A stretch of 64,000 bases of DNA from contig NZ_FCNT01000050.1 of assembly GCF_900021155.1 (NCBI RefSeq), forward strand, positions 1 to 64,000. The letters run 5' to 3'. The stretch's first letter is position 1. Every line of letters begins with the position of its first letter. The notes beneath the pieces are model-generated. The model was not told the origin of the DNA and did no database searches. It worked only from the letters and a program-made list of their open reading frames with translations. The DNA comes from Alistipes sp. CHKCI003. Its GTDB lineage: Bacteria; Bacteroidota; Bacteroidia; Bacteroidales; Rikenellaceae. The position numbers and the translations under genes are program-made. Positions 34,565-43,959 of the stretch are shown piece by piece.

Positions 34565-34599
34565 AGAGAGGCTGTCTGAATTCATCAGACAGCCTCTCT
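34565..34599 (-). terminator. strong intrinsic terminator of the C1 peptidase gene
   Basis: AGAGAGGCTGTCTGA pairs with TCAGACAGCCTCTCT (15 bp, 5-base loop). On the minus strand it is followed by six T soon after the stem. It is closely related to the hairpin at 9281-9312. Confidence 0.9.
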
Positions 34600-34625
34600 T
34601 GCAGGGTGGTTATGGTTCGGTTCCG

Positions 34626-35840
34626 TCAGAGACCGAGTTTCTTGCGGATATCTTTCGGGATGGCGTTCTTGTTGACCATCAGCGAAATCGTCTTGAACTC
34701 TACGAACGGACGCGAAAAATACCAATATCCGTCGTAGGGAGGCAGTGCGTCCCACGAATTCTGCACCTTGAAGTATTTGTTACCGGCCTGATCGACTGCC
34801 GTGCCGACAATCACCATGCCGTGATCGTCGGTGGTGAGGTAGTTGTCGAAAGCCTCCTGACGCATCTGCTGCGTGATCTGCTTCTCCTTGCCGGGTTTGT
34901 CGAACTTGTAGAGCGCGGCCTCCTTCTCGGCTTCGGTGAGTTTGCCCCAGCGGGCCGACTCGGTGCCGTTCATGCCGTCGAGATCGGCTTCGGGGACGAT
35001 GCCGATCGCCTTCGTGCGGCTGAAGCCCTTTTCGCTTACGTCGGTGCCCCATGCGAGCGGATAGCCGTTCTCCAGAGCGTTGTCCACGATGGCCATCATA
35101 TCCTCCAGCGGTACGTTGTAGACCGTGCCCCACATCCAGTTGTCGGGAACTTCCATGATGAATTGCGTGTAGAACGGATGGTGCGTGAACGACGAGATGT
35201 CCACGTAGTCGTCCATGCGGATCGGCAGCGATGCCGCGAACGACTCGGGCGTATACTCCTTGCCCTCGTAGGTGAACGTCTCGGGCAACTCGCCGAAGTA
35301 TTCGTCGAGGATGGCATTGAAGCCGCGCTGCCAAGCCGTCGAGAGGGGAAGTCCCGTCTTGTCGCCGGCTGCGATCACGGCGTCGAGGTAGCCTTTCAAT
35401 ACGGCCGAAAGCTCATGGAAGTCGGGTTTGTCGGTGCCGTAGTTGAATCCCGGATAGACTTCGTAGGGGACGATGCCGTGGGCTTTGATCCCTTCGGTTA
35501 CGTCGTGCGCGGCACCGCCTTCGGCGAAGTTGAGTTCGCCGTGCAGGCGTACGTATTTCACGGCTTTGTCCATGAAGGAGTGGCGGACGATGAACATCTC
35601 CGAGAGATGCATCTCCTTGCCGCCCGCACGCAGAATCTCACCTTCGAGGAACGTGAGCGTCGAATAGCACCAGCAGGTGCCGCTGCGGTGCTGGTTCTTT
35701 ACGGGCGTGGTCGGGAGGACCTTCACGTCGGTGAAGACATACCCTTCGGTCTTTTTCTCTTCGGCCGGCTGCTCCGGAGTCTGTGCTGCGGCGGTGAAAG
35801 CCACGCAGAGTGTCAGGACGGTAGTGAGGATTTTTTTCAT
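34626..35840 (-). CDS. secreted C1-family peptidase (bleomycin hydrolase-like)
   Basis: The 404-aa papain-fold cysteine peptidase has a signal peptide (MKKILTTVLTLCVAFTAAAQ), so it is exported. The oxyanion glutamine and nucleophile are Q50 and C56 in NQHRSGTCWCYST. The catalytic His is in TTDDHGMVIVG and the Asn in FKVQNSWD. The order and size match the aminopeptidase C/bleomycin hydrolase group (PepC), many Bacteroidetes members of which are exported. It is a single transcription unit with its own terminator. A C9 run lies 73 bases upstream of the start. Confidence 0.92.
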   Translation of the reverse strand: MKKILTTVLTLCVAFTAAAQTPEQPAEEKKTEGYVFTDVKVLPTTPVKNQHRSGTCWCYSTLTFLEGEILRAGGKEMHLSEMFIVRHSFMDKAVKYVRLHGELNFAEGGAAHDVTEGIKAHGIVPYEVYPGFNYGTDKPDFHELSAVLKGYLDAVIAAGDKTGLPLSTAWQRGFNAILDEYFGELPETFTYEGKEYTPESFAASLPIRMDDYVDISSFTHHPFYTQFIMEVPDNWMWGTVYNVPLEDMMAIVDNALENGYPLAWGTDVSEKGFSRTKAIGIVPEADLDGMNGTESARWGKLTEAEKEAALYKFDKPGKEKQITQQMRQEAFDNYLTTDDHGMVIVGTAVDQAGNKYFKVQNSWDALPPYDGYWYFSRPFVEFKTISLMVNKNAIPKDIRKKLGL

Positions 35841-36125
35841 GTCGTTAAGTAGGTTTTGTTTGGTTGAATGAGTTTTATTTCTTTTTCTTGCAGTCGTTTT
35901 TACGGTTTGCCTCCCCCCCCCTCTTTGTCCGGTCCGGATTGCAGCCGGTCGGCCGAAAAAGGCCCTCTCGTCCGGCGGCGGCGAGGACAGGGGCGAGCCG
36001 CCTCGATTCGTTCCGGTGCGCTGCGCTGCATTTCGCCCCGCTCCGGTTTTACGTCGTTCGGCGCCGCCCGCTATTCGATGGCTTGTTCCTTACCCTTTTC
36101 ATGTTTCATGTCGGAATCGCGGAAC

Positions 36126-38426
36126 TCATTTTTTCGATGCGGCGACGATCCTGCGGCAGTCGTCGAGGGTCAGCGTATCGGGTTTGGTGCCTTTGGGCAA
36201 CCGGTAGTTCTTGCCTTTGTAGGCGATGTAGGGACCGTAGCGTCCGCTCTTGACGAGCATTTCCGGGTCTTCCTCGAAGGTCCTCAGCGGCGTATGCGCA
36301 GCCGCGGCTGCGGCTTTGTGCTCCTGCACGAGTTCCACGGCGCGTTCGTAGGTGATCGTATAGGGATCGTCGTGCTTGGCCAGCGAGGCGAACGACTTGC
36401 CGTAGCGGACATAGGCGCCGTATTTGCCGATGCCTACCGCGAGCTCCTCGCCGTCGAGTTCGCCGAGGCGGCGGGGCAGGGCGAAGAGCGCCAGCGCTTC
36501 GTCGAGCGTGATCGACTCGATGAGCTGGCCCTTCTTGAGCGAGGCGAAGCGCGCCTTTTCGCCCTCCGCGCCCTCGATCTCCACCATCGGTCCGTAGCGG
36601 CCGATGCGTGCCTTGACGGTGTGGCCCGTGGCGGGGTCGGTGCCGAGTACGCGGACCTGCGCCAGCTTGTCGGTCTGGGTGCCGATGGCCTTGTTGACCA
36701 TCCGGTGGAAAGGACCGTAGAACGTGGCGATCATCTTGTCCCACGTGATGTCCCCGTCGGCTATGCGGTCGAATTCCTTCTCGACATTGGCCGTGAAGTT
36801 GTAGTCCATGATCGTGTCGAACTGCGCTTCGAGGTAGTCGTTCACCACCATGCCGATGTCCGTGGGCTGGAGCCGGTTTTTCTCCTTGCCGCAGTTCTCC
36901 GTGAGGTTCTTCTGCGTGATCTTGCCGTGCTCCAGCGTGAGCTGCACGTAGGCGCGTTTCTGCCCCTCCTTGCTTTGTTTGACCACGTAACCGCGGTTGA
37001 TGATCGTGGTGATGGTCGGCGCGTAGGTCGACGGACGGCCGATGCCGAGCTCTTCGAGGCGTTTGACGAGCGACGCCTCGTTGTAGCGGGGCGGAGCCTG
37101 CGTGAAGCGCTCCGTAGCGGCGATCTGCGTCGGGATCACACGGTCGCCGGGCTGCATTTTGGGCAGGAGCCCCTCAGTGCTCTGTTCGGCCGTATCGTCG
37201 TCGGTCGACTCGGAGTAGAGCCGCAGGAAACCGTCGAAGCGGATCACCTCGCCCGTGGCGACGAACTGGAGCTGCGAAGCGTCGGTGTCGATCACCACGG
37301 TCGTGCGGTCGATTTCGGCCGGGACCATCTGCGAGGCCACCGTGCGCTTCCAGATCAGGTCGTAGAGCCGTTTTTCGGCCGGCGTGCCTTCGATCGACTG
37401 GCGGTCGATGTAGGACGGACGGATGGCCTCGTGGGCCTCCTGAGCGCCCTTGGTTTTGGTCTTGTAGTTGAACCGGTGCGAGTACTTCTCGCCGAAGAGT
37501 TTGATGACCTCCTCCTTGCATTGGGCCAGCGCTTGCTGAGAAAGGTTCACCGAGTCGGTACGCATGTAGGTGATTAGACCCTGTTCGTAGAGGTGCTGCG
37601 CCACCGACATCGTCTGCGAGACGGACATGCCCAGCTTGCGGCCCGCCTCCTGCTGGAGCGTGGAGGTGGTGAAAGGCGGAGCCGGATGGCGCTGCGCAGG
37701 CTTCTCCTCCGCTTTCGATACGGTGAAAGAGGCGCCTTTGCAGCTTTCGAGGAACCGCTCGGCCTCGTCGCGGGTGTTGAACCGCGACGACAATTCGGCT
37801 TTGAACAGCACTTCGTCCGGATCTTCGGCGGCATGGAACTGCGCCACGACGCGGAAGTAGGGCGTCGACCGGAAGGCGATGATTTCGCGTTCGCGTTCGA
37901 CCAGCAGCCTGACGGCTACGCTCTGTACGCGGCCGGCCGAGAGCGACGGCCGCACCTTCTTCCACAGCACGGGCGAGAGTTCGAAGCCCACCAGACGGTC
38001 CAGTATGCGGCGCGCCTGCTGCGCGTTGACGAGGTTCATGTTGACCGTGCGGGGATTCTCGATGGCTTCGAGGATCGCCCGTTTGGTGATTTCGTGGAAA
38101 ACGATGCGCTTCGTCTGATCGACCGGGAGGCCCAACACTTCGGTCAGGTGCCATGCGATAGCCTCGCCTTCGCGGTCTTCATCGGATGCGAGCCACACGG
38201 TTTTCGTGTTGCGGGCCAGCTTCGACAGTTCGTCCACGACTTTCTTCTTGTCGCTCGGAATCTCGTAGACGGGTTTGAATCCGTCGTCGATATGGATGCC
38301 GAGATCCTTTTTCGAAAGGTCACGGATGTGCCCGAAACTCGATTTCACGACGTAGTCTTTCCCGAGGAATTTTTCGATGGTTTTCGCTTTGGCGGGAGAC
38401 TCGACGATTACTAAATTTTCCTGCAT
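36126..38426 (-). CDS. topA: DNA topoisomerase I
   Basis: TopA relaxes negative supercoils by single-strand passage. The 766-aa protein has the Toprim start MQENLVIVESPAKAKTIEKF, the metal site DEDREGEAIAWHL and the catalytic tyrosine Y287 in LITYMRTDSVNLS. The C-terminus has three GRYGPxV/I-type topoisomerase repeats (MVEIEGAEG, AYVRYGKSF, YIAYKGKNYRLP) and no Cys4 zinc fingers. An ATG six codons upstream (38444) is also possible. It lies downstream of the DUF4270 gene with a hairpin between them. Confidence 0.96.
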   Translation of the reverse strand: MQENLVIVESPAKAKTIEKFLGKDYVVKSSFGHIRDLSKKDLGIHIDDGFKPVYEIPSDKKKVVDELSKLARNTKTVWLASDEDREGEAIAWHLTEVLGLPVDQTKRIVFHEITKRAILEAIENPRTVNMNLVNAQQARRILDRLVGFELSPVLWKKVRPSLSAGRVQSVAVRLLVEREREIIAFRSTPYFRVVAQFHAAEDPDEVLFKAELSSRFNTRDEAERFLESCKGASFTVSKAEEKPAQRHPAPPFTTSTLQQEAGRKLGMSVSQTMSVAQHLYEQGLITYMRTDSVNLSQQALAQCKEEVIKLFGEKYSHRFNYKTKTKGAQEAHEAIRPSYIDRQSIEGTPAEKRLYDLIWKRTVASQMVPAEIDRTTVVIDTDASQLQFVATGEVIRFDGFLRLYSESTDDDTAEQSTEGLLPKMQPGDRVIPTQIAATERFTQAPPRYNEASLVKRLEELGIGRPSTYAPTITTIINRGYVVKQSKEGQKRAYVQLTLEHGKITQKNLTENCGKEKNRLQPTDIGMVVNDYLEAQFDTIMDYNFTANVEKEFDRIADGDITWDKMIATFYGPFHRMVNKAIGTQTDKLAQVRVLGTDPATGHTVKARIGRYGPMVEIEGAEGEKARFASLKKGQLIESITLDEALALFALPRRLGELDGEELAVGIGKYGAYVRYGKSFASLAKHDDPYTITYERAVELVQEHKAAAAAAHTPLRTFEEDPEMLVKSGRYGPYIAYKGKNYRLPKGTKPDTLTLDDCRRIVAASKK

Positions 38427-38455
38427 TGCCAATCTGTCTTTCATAAATACGAAAA

Positions 38456-38476
38456 CCTAAGTGTCTTGTACTTAGG
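38456..38476 (-). terminator. hairpin between the DUF4270 gene and topA
   Basis: CCTAAGT pairs with ACTTAGG (7 bp, 7-base loop). On the minus strand it is followed by TTTTC, a weak tail. It may be a partial terminator that limits read-through into topA, or part of the topA leader. Confidence 0.45.
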
Positions 38477-38507
38477 CCGGTCGCACATTCCTGTCGTATT
38501 GTAACTT

Positions 38508-40115
38508 TTACTTTATCAGCGTGTACGTGAGGTCTATTTTCAGCGGTGCCGTATTCCCCTCGCCGGCCATGCCCTGCACGTCGGTGAAATAGTTCGTGTA
38601 GAGGCTGTATGCTTCGGGGCCGAGATAGAGCGAGCGGTCCGCTATTTTCGAGAGGTCCACCGCCTCGTCGTCCGAGCGGCGGGAGCCTTTCGCCTCGATG
38701 TAGCTGTTCCACAACTTCTGGATGTAACCCGAGATGTCGAGCGCGAAACAGCCCTGACTGCGGTTGATGTAGCCGCCGTAGGCCAGTACGTAGTTCTCGT
38801 AATTTTTCTCCGAGTAGAAGTCGTAGTCGGGAATGGCGGTCAGGGTTTTGAAGTCGGTGTAGCTGCCGATGCGGTCGAGCGAAGCCTCCATCAGAGGCGT
38901 TACGACCGCCTGATCGAGTTTCTCCCACGCATAGTCCGCGCCTCGGAAGTAAAGATTCAGGATCGCGCGGTTCACGGCGAGCGTCCGGTAGTTTTCGGAC
39001 GGCTCGCCGCCGTTCGAGGCGGCCGCCTCTTTGTTGACACGGTCGATTTCCGCTTCGAGGGCGTCGAAGAACGCTTGTGTGAAGGTCAGCTCCGTGATGA
39101 CGCCTCCCATGCCCGAGACGATGACGTTCTGCGTGATCGGACGGTCGGGATTGGTCTCCACGGCATCTTCGATATTGATTTCGGAGCCTGTGTAGTCGTG
39201 CCGCACGATGTTCACCGACTGATTGCCCGCGGCCGTAACCTGCGAATCGTAGAAGTAGTAGGTGGCTCCGATCGTGTCTTTGATGAGCGTAGGGTCCGAT
39301 TCTACGCGGTTGCGGGCATAGACGGAGAAACCCGACGAGGAGAGCGCGGTTCCGTATACGGAGCCTTTGCCCGCTTCGGTTACGGTCTTTGCCGGTTTGA
39401 TGTAGAGGCCTTTGAATACGTCGACGAACTTTTTCGGGTCCTGATAAACGGTGTAGTCCACGTCGGTCTGCACGGGTGTCTTGCCGTCCGAGATCATCAG
39501 CCGGTAGACGAATTCGCGGCCGCGCTCGGTCGGAGTCATCGTAACCGACCGTCCGTTTTCGCCTGTTACGAGGCCGCTTTCGTCCGGAAAGGTGAAGCTG
39601 AAAAGCGGTTCGTCGCTCACGTAGGGCGTGGGGTCGAAGTTGAGATAGAACGTCGTATCGCCGTTTTTCGTGAGATAGTCGTTGCTCGTGATTTCGTAGA
39701 CGTTGAAGGTCTGCGGAGTGATCGTGTCGCGTCCGTGTGCGGAGATCGAAAGGATGATTTGCGCGGAGTCGAAGATCGGACGATAACCGAAATACCCATC
39801 CTCGATGGTGTAATAGCTCAGATATTGGGACATGAATCCCGCTTCGGCGAAGCCGGTGGTATCGTTGCGCGTCGAGCCGAAATAGCCCGTGCCGAGATTG
39901 GCTGCGCGGACGGAATCCGTCTGATAGAGACGGGTCTCGAAGAGGCGTTCGGCCGCGGTCAGGCGCAGCGTCCCCGTGCGCATCTCCTGATTGTCGGGCA
40001 GGAAGCCCGTACCGAGCGTGTCGTCGGAGGTCGTGCAGCCGCCCAGCGCTGCGGCGGCGACCGACAGCGCGGCCCACGTACGGAAGATGCGGCGGAACCT
40101 ATTGAATCTCATCAT
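38508..40115 (-). CDS. DUF4270 domain-containing lipoprotein
   Basis: The 535-aa protein has a lipoprotein signal (RTWAALSVAAAALGGCTTSD, Cys at the lipobox). The DUF4270 hallmark GTGFLPDNQEMRTGTL follows, with a long beta-rich body. Bacteroidetes DUF4270 proteins usually follow the short glycogen synthase gene, as here; the start overlaps that gene by 17 bases, so they are coupled. Two adjacent ATGs (40115 and 40112) are possible starts. Surface or outer-membrane location is expected; the function is unknown. Confidence 0.88.
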   Translation of the reverse strand: MMRFNRFRRIFRTWAALSVAAAALGGCTTSDDTLGTGFLPDNQEMRTGTLRLTAAERLFETRLYQTDSVRAANLGTGYFGSTRNDTTGFAEAGFMSQYLSYYTIEDGYFGYRPIFDSAQIILSISAHGRDTITPQTFNVYEITSNDYLTKNGDTTFYLNFDPTPYVSDEPLFSFTFPDESGLVTGENGRSVTMTPTERGREFVYRLMISDGKTPVQTDVDYTVYQDPKKFVDVFKGLYIKPAKTVTEAGKGSVYGTALSSSGFSVYARNRVESDPTLIKDTIGATYYFYDSQVTAAGNQSVNIVRHDYTGSEINIEDAVETNPDRPITQNVIVSGMGGVITELTFTQAFFDALEAEIDRVNKEAAASNGGEPSENYRTLAVNRAILNLYFRGADYAWEKLDQAVVTPLMEASLDRIGSYTDFKTLTAIPDYDFYSEKNYENYVLAYGGYINRSQGCFALDISGYIQKLWNSYIEAKGSRRSDDEAVDLSKIADRSLYLGPEAYSLYTNYFTDVQGMAGEGNTAPLKIDLTYTLIK

Positions 40116-40908
40116 AGAAACGATTGTAGTTTGCGAAAAAGTCCTCCGCCTCGGGCGATTGGTATTCGAGGAGGGGCTTTCCGCTGCCGCGTGCGATTTC
40201 CAACACCGCGGGGGCGACTTCTTCCGAAGCAACGATCACACCGTCGGCATAGTTCATAACGAAGCGGCAGAGGTTTTCGTATGACGGGGAGTCGAGAATT
40301 TCGAGATTTTTGTCTTTGACCCCTTCGTTGGCGATCTTCGTGCGGAAGCCTTTGTCCAGCTCCCCGTCGAAGCCGTCGCCGTAGAGCGATACGACGACTT
40401 TCACGTGGCGGAAGATGGGGTCGTCGGCGAAGACCTTTTTCAGGTAGACGGGCATGACGCCCGTGAACCAGCCGTGGCAGTGTACGATCGTGGGGGGCCA
40501 ACGCAGTTTCTTGACCGTTTCCAGCACACCCCGCGCAAAAAAGATGGCTCGTTCGTCGTTGTCGGGGAAGTAGTGTCCGTCTGCGTCTTCGAGCACGGCC
40601 TTGCGGGCGAAGTAGTCGTCGTTGTCGATGAAGTAGATCTGCACGCGCGCCGAGGGGATCGAAGCCACCTTGATGATGAGCTGGTGGTCGTTGTCGTCGA
40701 TAATCAGGTTCATGCCCGAAAGCCGGATCACCTCGTGGAGCTGGTGGCGGCGTTCGTTGATGCAGCCGTAGCGCGGCATGAACGTACGGATCTCGTTGCC
40801 CCGCTCCTGCATGGCCTGCGAAAGACGGCGGCACAGAACGGAACCCTCCGTTTCGGGAAGATAGGGCGTGATCTCCTGACAGACGTACAATATCCTGCTT
40901 GATGCCAT
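40099..40908 (-). CDS. glycogen/starch synthase, GT5 N-terminal domain only
   Basis: The 269-aa protein matches the N-terminal half of glycogen synthase: ILYVCQEITPYLPETEGSVLCRRL at the start and VHCHGWFTGVMPVYLKKVFADD in the middle. Full-length GT5 enzymes are about 480 aa and carry the ADP-glucose-binding half after this, which is absent. The stop is followed directly by the DUF4270 gene, so it is not a recent truncation; this short form is a known Bacteroidetes family. Whether it is catalytic is doubtful. Confidence 0.88.
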   Translation of the reverse strand: MASSRILYVCQEITPYLPETEGSVLCRRLSQAMQERGNEIRTFMPRYGCINERRHQLHEVIRLSGMNLIIDDNDHQLIIKVASIPSARVQIYFIDNDDYFARKAVLEDADGHYFPDNDERAIFFARGVLETVKKLRWPPTIVHCHGWFTGVMPVYLKKVFADDPIFRHVKVVVSLYGDGFDGELDKGFRTKIANEGVKDKNLEILDSPSYENLCRFVMNYADGVIVASEEVAPAVLEIARGSGKPLLEYQSPEAEDFFANYNRFYDEIQ

Positions 40909-40929
40909 GGTCGAAAATTTTTACGGATA

Positions 40930-40937
40930 CAAAGATA
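40930..40937 (-). promoter_or_regulatory. -7 promoter element of the glycogen synthase-DUF4270 operon
   Basis: TATCTTTG on the minus strand matches the consensus and lies 21 bases before the start codon at 40908. Confidence 0.62.
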
Positions 40938-41056
40938 GTGAAAAAAATCGGAAACATCGGAACTTCCCGCCTGCAAACGCGGCGCCCTCGCCCTTCCCTC
41001 GCTCTTCCCTCGCCGGAACGGGAGCCGCGGCCGCGGTCGGCACGCTGCGGACGGAT

Positions 41057-42106
41057 TTACAGGATCAGCATCGCGTCGCCGTAGGTGCCGAAGCGGTATT
41101 TTTCTTCGCGGGCGATCTTGTAGGCGTTCATGATACGTTCGTAGCCCCCGAACGCCGCCACCATCATCAGCTGCGTGGAATAGGGCAGATGGAAGTTCGT
41201 TACCATGGCATCGGCCACCGTGAAGTCGTAGGGATAGAAGATGAACTTGTTGGTCCAGCCCTCCATGGGCTTGATCATGCCGCGGGTCGAAACGGCCGTT
41301 TCGAGCGTCCGCATGACGGTCGTTCCGATCGCTGCGATCTTGTGCCCCTGTTCCTTGGCGCGGTTGACGATACGGGCGGCCTCGTCCGTTACGAAGAACT
41401 GCTCGGAATCCATCTTGTGTTTCGAGAGGTCCTCGACGTCCACCGTGCGGAAATTGCCCAGCCCGACGTGGAGCGTTACGAAGGCGCTGTCGATGCCGCG
41501 GATCTCCATGCGCTTCATCAGGTGTTTCGAGAAGTGCATGCCGGCCGTCGGAGCGGCCACGGCGCCCTCGTGGCGGGCGAAGATCGTCTGATAGCGTTCG
41601 GCGTCTTCGGGTTCGACCTTTTCGCGGACCCATTTCGGCAGAGGCGTTTCGCCCATCTTGAACAGCGCCTCCTTGAACTCCTCGTACGAGCCGTCGAACA
41701 GAAAACGCAGCGTGCGGCCGCGCGAAGTGGTGTTGTCGATCACTTCGGCCACCAGAAGGTCGTCGTCGCCGAAGTAGAGTTTGTTGCCGATGCGGATCTT
41801 GCGGGCGGGATCCACCAGCACGTCCCAGAGCCGCAGCTCGCGGTTGAGTTCGCGCAGCAGGAAGATTTCGATCTCGGCGCCCGTTTTCTCCTTGTTGCCG
41901 TACAGCCGGGCCGGGAAGACCTTCGTGTCGTTGAAGACGAAGACGTCCTTTTCGCCGAAGTAGTCGATGATGTCCTTGAAAATGCGGTGTTCGACGGTTC
42001 CTTTCGCACGGTTGACGACCATCAGGCGCGATTCGTCGCGATTGACGGCCGGATATTTGGCCAGCAGCTCGGGGCTGAAGTCGTACCCGTATTGAGATAA
42101 TTTCAT
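41057..42106 (-). CDS. queA: tRNA preQ1(34) S-adenosylmethionine ribosyltransferase-isomerase
   Basis: QueA makes epoxyqueuosine in tRNA by adding the ribosyl part of SAM to preQ1 at position 34. The 349-aa protein has the family blocks [42 protein letters not shown] and [16 protein letters not shown]. It ends with the [17 protein letters not shown] segment, all standard. It is the last gene in the ftsX-DUF3098-uppP-truB-queA run, 64 bases after truB. Confidence 0.97.
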   Translation of the reverse strand: MKLSQYGYDFSPELLAKYPAVNRDESRLMVVNRAKGTVEHRIFKDIIDYFGEKDVFVFNDTKVFPARLYGNKEKTGAEIEIFLLRELNRELRLWDVLVDPARKIRIGNKLYFGDDDLLVAEVIDNTTSRGRTLRFLFDGSYEEFKEALFKMGETPLPKWVREKVEPEDAERYQTIFARHEGAVAAPTAGMHFSKHLMKRMEIRGIDSAFVTLHVGLGNFRTVDVEDLSKHKMDSEQFFVTDEAARIVNRAKEQGHKIAAIGTTVMRTLETAVSTRGMIKPMEGWTNKFIFYPYDFTVADAMVTNFHLPYSTQLMMVAAFGGYERIMNAYKIAREEKYRFGTYGDAMLIL

Positions 42107-42170
42107 AGCTGTAAATGATCGTTTGGTCCGGACACGGAAATATGGATTGTAAATAAATACGTGAAAAAAT

Positions 42171-42908
42171 CTATTTTGTTTCGCTCATTTCGAGTCTTTG
42201 CAGAAAAAATTCCAGATCGTAGGCCATGTCGAGCCGGAAGCCGCCGCTGCGCGTGCGCCGGAGCGATTCGAGATGGGCGCCGCTGCGGAGCGCTTCGCCG
42301 ATTTCGCGGCCCAGCGAACGGATATAGGTTCCCTTGCTGCAACGCACGTGCACGCGGATGCGCGGCAGGTCGCATGCCACGAGGTTCATTTCGTAGATGC
42401 GGATGAGCGACTGTCTGAGTTCGACCTCTTCGCCCGCACGGGCCAGTTCGTAGGCGCGCGTGCCTTCGATTTTTTTGGCCGAATAGAGAGGCGGGGTCTG
42501 ATAGCGTTCGCCCGTGAGCGAGGCGAGCGCTTCGAGGACCATCTCGCGCGTGATGTGCTCCGTGGGATAGGTCTTGTCGACGGGGTGTTCGAGGTCGTAG
42601 CTGGGTGTCGTGGCTCCGAGCCGGATGTCGGTTACATACTCCTTCTCCTCGGCCTGCAATGCGTCCGCCATTTTGGTGGCCTTGCCGATGCAGACGACGA
42701 GGATGCCCGTCGCCAGCGGATCGAGCGTGCCGGCGTGGCCGACCTTGATTTTCGGGTATCCCAGATTGCGGAGCGTGAATTTGATCTTGCGCACCACGTC
42801 CGTGGAGGTCCATCCGAGCGGTTTGTCGATCACGGCGATGTAGCCCTCTTCGAAATTGATGCCCCGCAGATCGAGTTCGGCGGTGCGCACCGGTTGTTTC
42901 ACGGTCAT
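42171..42908 (-). CDS. truB: tRNA pseudouridine(55) synthase
   Basis: TruB makes pseudouridine 55 in the T-loop of tRNAs. The 245-aa protein has the catalytic motif [15 protein letters not shown] with the nucleophilic Asp, preceded by [13 protein letters not shown]. The [12 protein letters not shown]-type and [15 protein letters not shown] blocks follow. It lacks the C-terminal PUA domain of the long form. It begins 4 bases after the uppP stop, so they are co-transcribed. Confidence 0.96.
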   Translation of the reverse strand: MTVKQPVRTAELDLRGINFEEGYIAVIDKPLGWTSTDVVRKIKFTLRNLGYPKIKVGHAGTLDPLATGILVVCIGKATKMADALQAEEKEYVTDIRLGATTPSYDLEHPVDKTYPTEHITREMVLEALASLTGERYQTPPLYSAKKIEGTRAYELARAGEEVELRQSLIRIYEMNLVACDLPRIRVHVRCSKGTYIRSLGREIGEALRSGAHLESLRRTRSGGFRLDMAYDLEFFLQRLEMSETK

Positions 42909-42912
42909 GGCG

Positions 42913-43704
42913 TCAAAAGAGGTAACTGAGGATCGAGACCGTGCCGGCCAGTGCGCAGTAGAGGGCGAACCAGATGAGACGGCCGCGTTTGACGGTTTCG
43001 ATCATGAATTTGCAGGCCAGACAGCCCGTTGCGAACGATGCGAGGAACCCTGCGGCGAGCGGTCCGGCGCCTACCGAAGCCGTCAGCGAGCCGTCGATGA
43101 GTTGCAGCAGCGTTTCGCCCATGATGGGCGCCAGCACCATGAGGAACGAGAATTGCGCCACGGCGGCTTTCCGGTTGCCCAGCAGCAGTCCCGTCGCGAT
43201 GGTCGAACCCGAGCGCGAAAGACCCGGCATGGCGGCGCACGCCTGTGCCAGACCGATCAGGAAGGCGTCGCGGTAGGAGATGTGCTCCTTGGGACGGGGT
43301 TTGGCGTAGTAGGCGAACGCGAGCAGCGCCGCCGTGAGCAGCAGCATGGCGCCTACGAGGGCGAGGATCGCGGGCGATGCGAGCAGCGCGTCGAGCTGCT
43401 CCTTGAAGGCGAGCCCCACGATTCCGATGGGAATCATCGAGAGGATCAGTTTGAGGATGTAGCTCTTCTCCTCGTTCATCCCTCGCCGAAAGAGGCCGAG
43501 CAGCAGCCCCCGCACCTCGGGCCACAGTACGACGAGGGTGCTCAGCACCGTGGCGGCGTGGAGCGCCACGTCGAACGAGAGGTTCTCTTCGAGCCGCACG
43601 CCCAGCAGCTCCTTGGCTATCTGGAGGTGTCCGCTGCTCGACACGGGCAGGAACTCGGTAATTCCCTGCACGATGCCGAGCAGGATCGCTTGTAGGGTGT
43701 CCAT
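42913..43704 (-). CDS. uppP: undecaprenyl-diphosphate phosphatase
   Basis: UppP (BacA) recycles the undecaprenyl carrier by removing a phosphate, and gives bacitracin resistance when abundant. The 263-aa inner-membrane protein has about seven to eight hydrophobic helices. The two catalytic motifs are GITEFLPVSSSGHL and AAMPGLSRSGSTI. It sits between DUF3098 and truB with 3-4 base gaps. Confidence 0.96.
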   Translation of the reverse strand: MDTLQAILLGIVQGITEFLPVSSSGHLQIAKELLGVRLEENLSFDVALHAATVLSTLVVLWPEVRGLLLGLFRRGMNEEKSYILKLILSMIPIGIVGLAFKEQLDALLASPAILALVGAMLLLTAALLAFAYYAKPRPKEHISYRDAFLIGLAQACAAMPGLSRSGSTIATGLLLGNRKAAVAQFSFLMVLAPIMGETLLQLIDGSLTASVGAGPLAAGFLASFATGCLACKFMIETVKRGRLIWFALYCALAGTVSILSYLF

Positions 43705-43707
43705 AGG

Positions 43708-43959
43708 CTAATAGCGTTTCAGGATGGCGTAGATTTCCATGACGAAGCCGCCGACCACGAGGATCGGGGCCAGCGTGATGCGCCGCCACGAGAACATGGC
43801 GTAGTTGAACTCGTCGGGCGAGTCGCTGCCTCCGCCGGCCATCAGTACGAAGCCGAGGAGGATGATGCCGAAGCCGGCGAGCAGCAGGATGTAGTTTTTG
43901 CGCGTAAGCGGCATTTTCGGATTTTCCGTCTGCGGGGTGTTCTGTTCTGTGGTTTTCAT
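43708..43959 (-). CDS. DUF3098 domain-containing membrane protein
   Basis: The 83-aa protein has two membrane helices (about 24-42 and 60-78) joined by a loop GGSDSPDEFNYAMFSWRRIT. This size and loop are the DUF3098 pattern, a small Bacteroidetes family found between ftsX and uppP, exactly as here. It starts immediately after the ftsX stop. Function unknown; a part in division or envelope growth is suggested only by context. Confidence 0.88.
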   Translation of the reverse strand: MKTTEQNTPQTENPKMPLTRKNYILLLAGFGIILLGFVLMAGGGSDSPDEFNYAMFSWRRITLAPILVVGGFVMEIYAILKRY

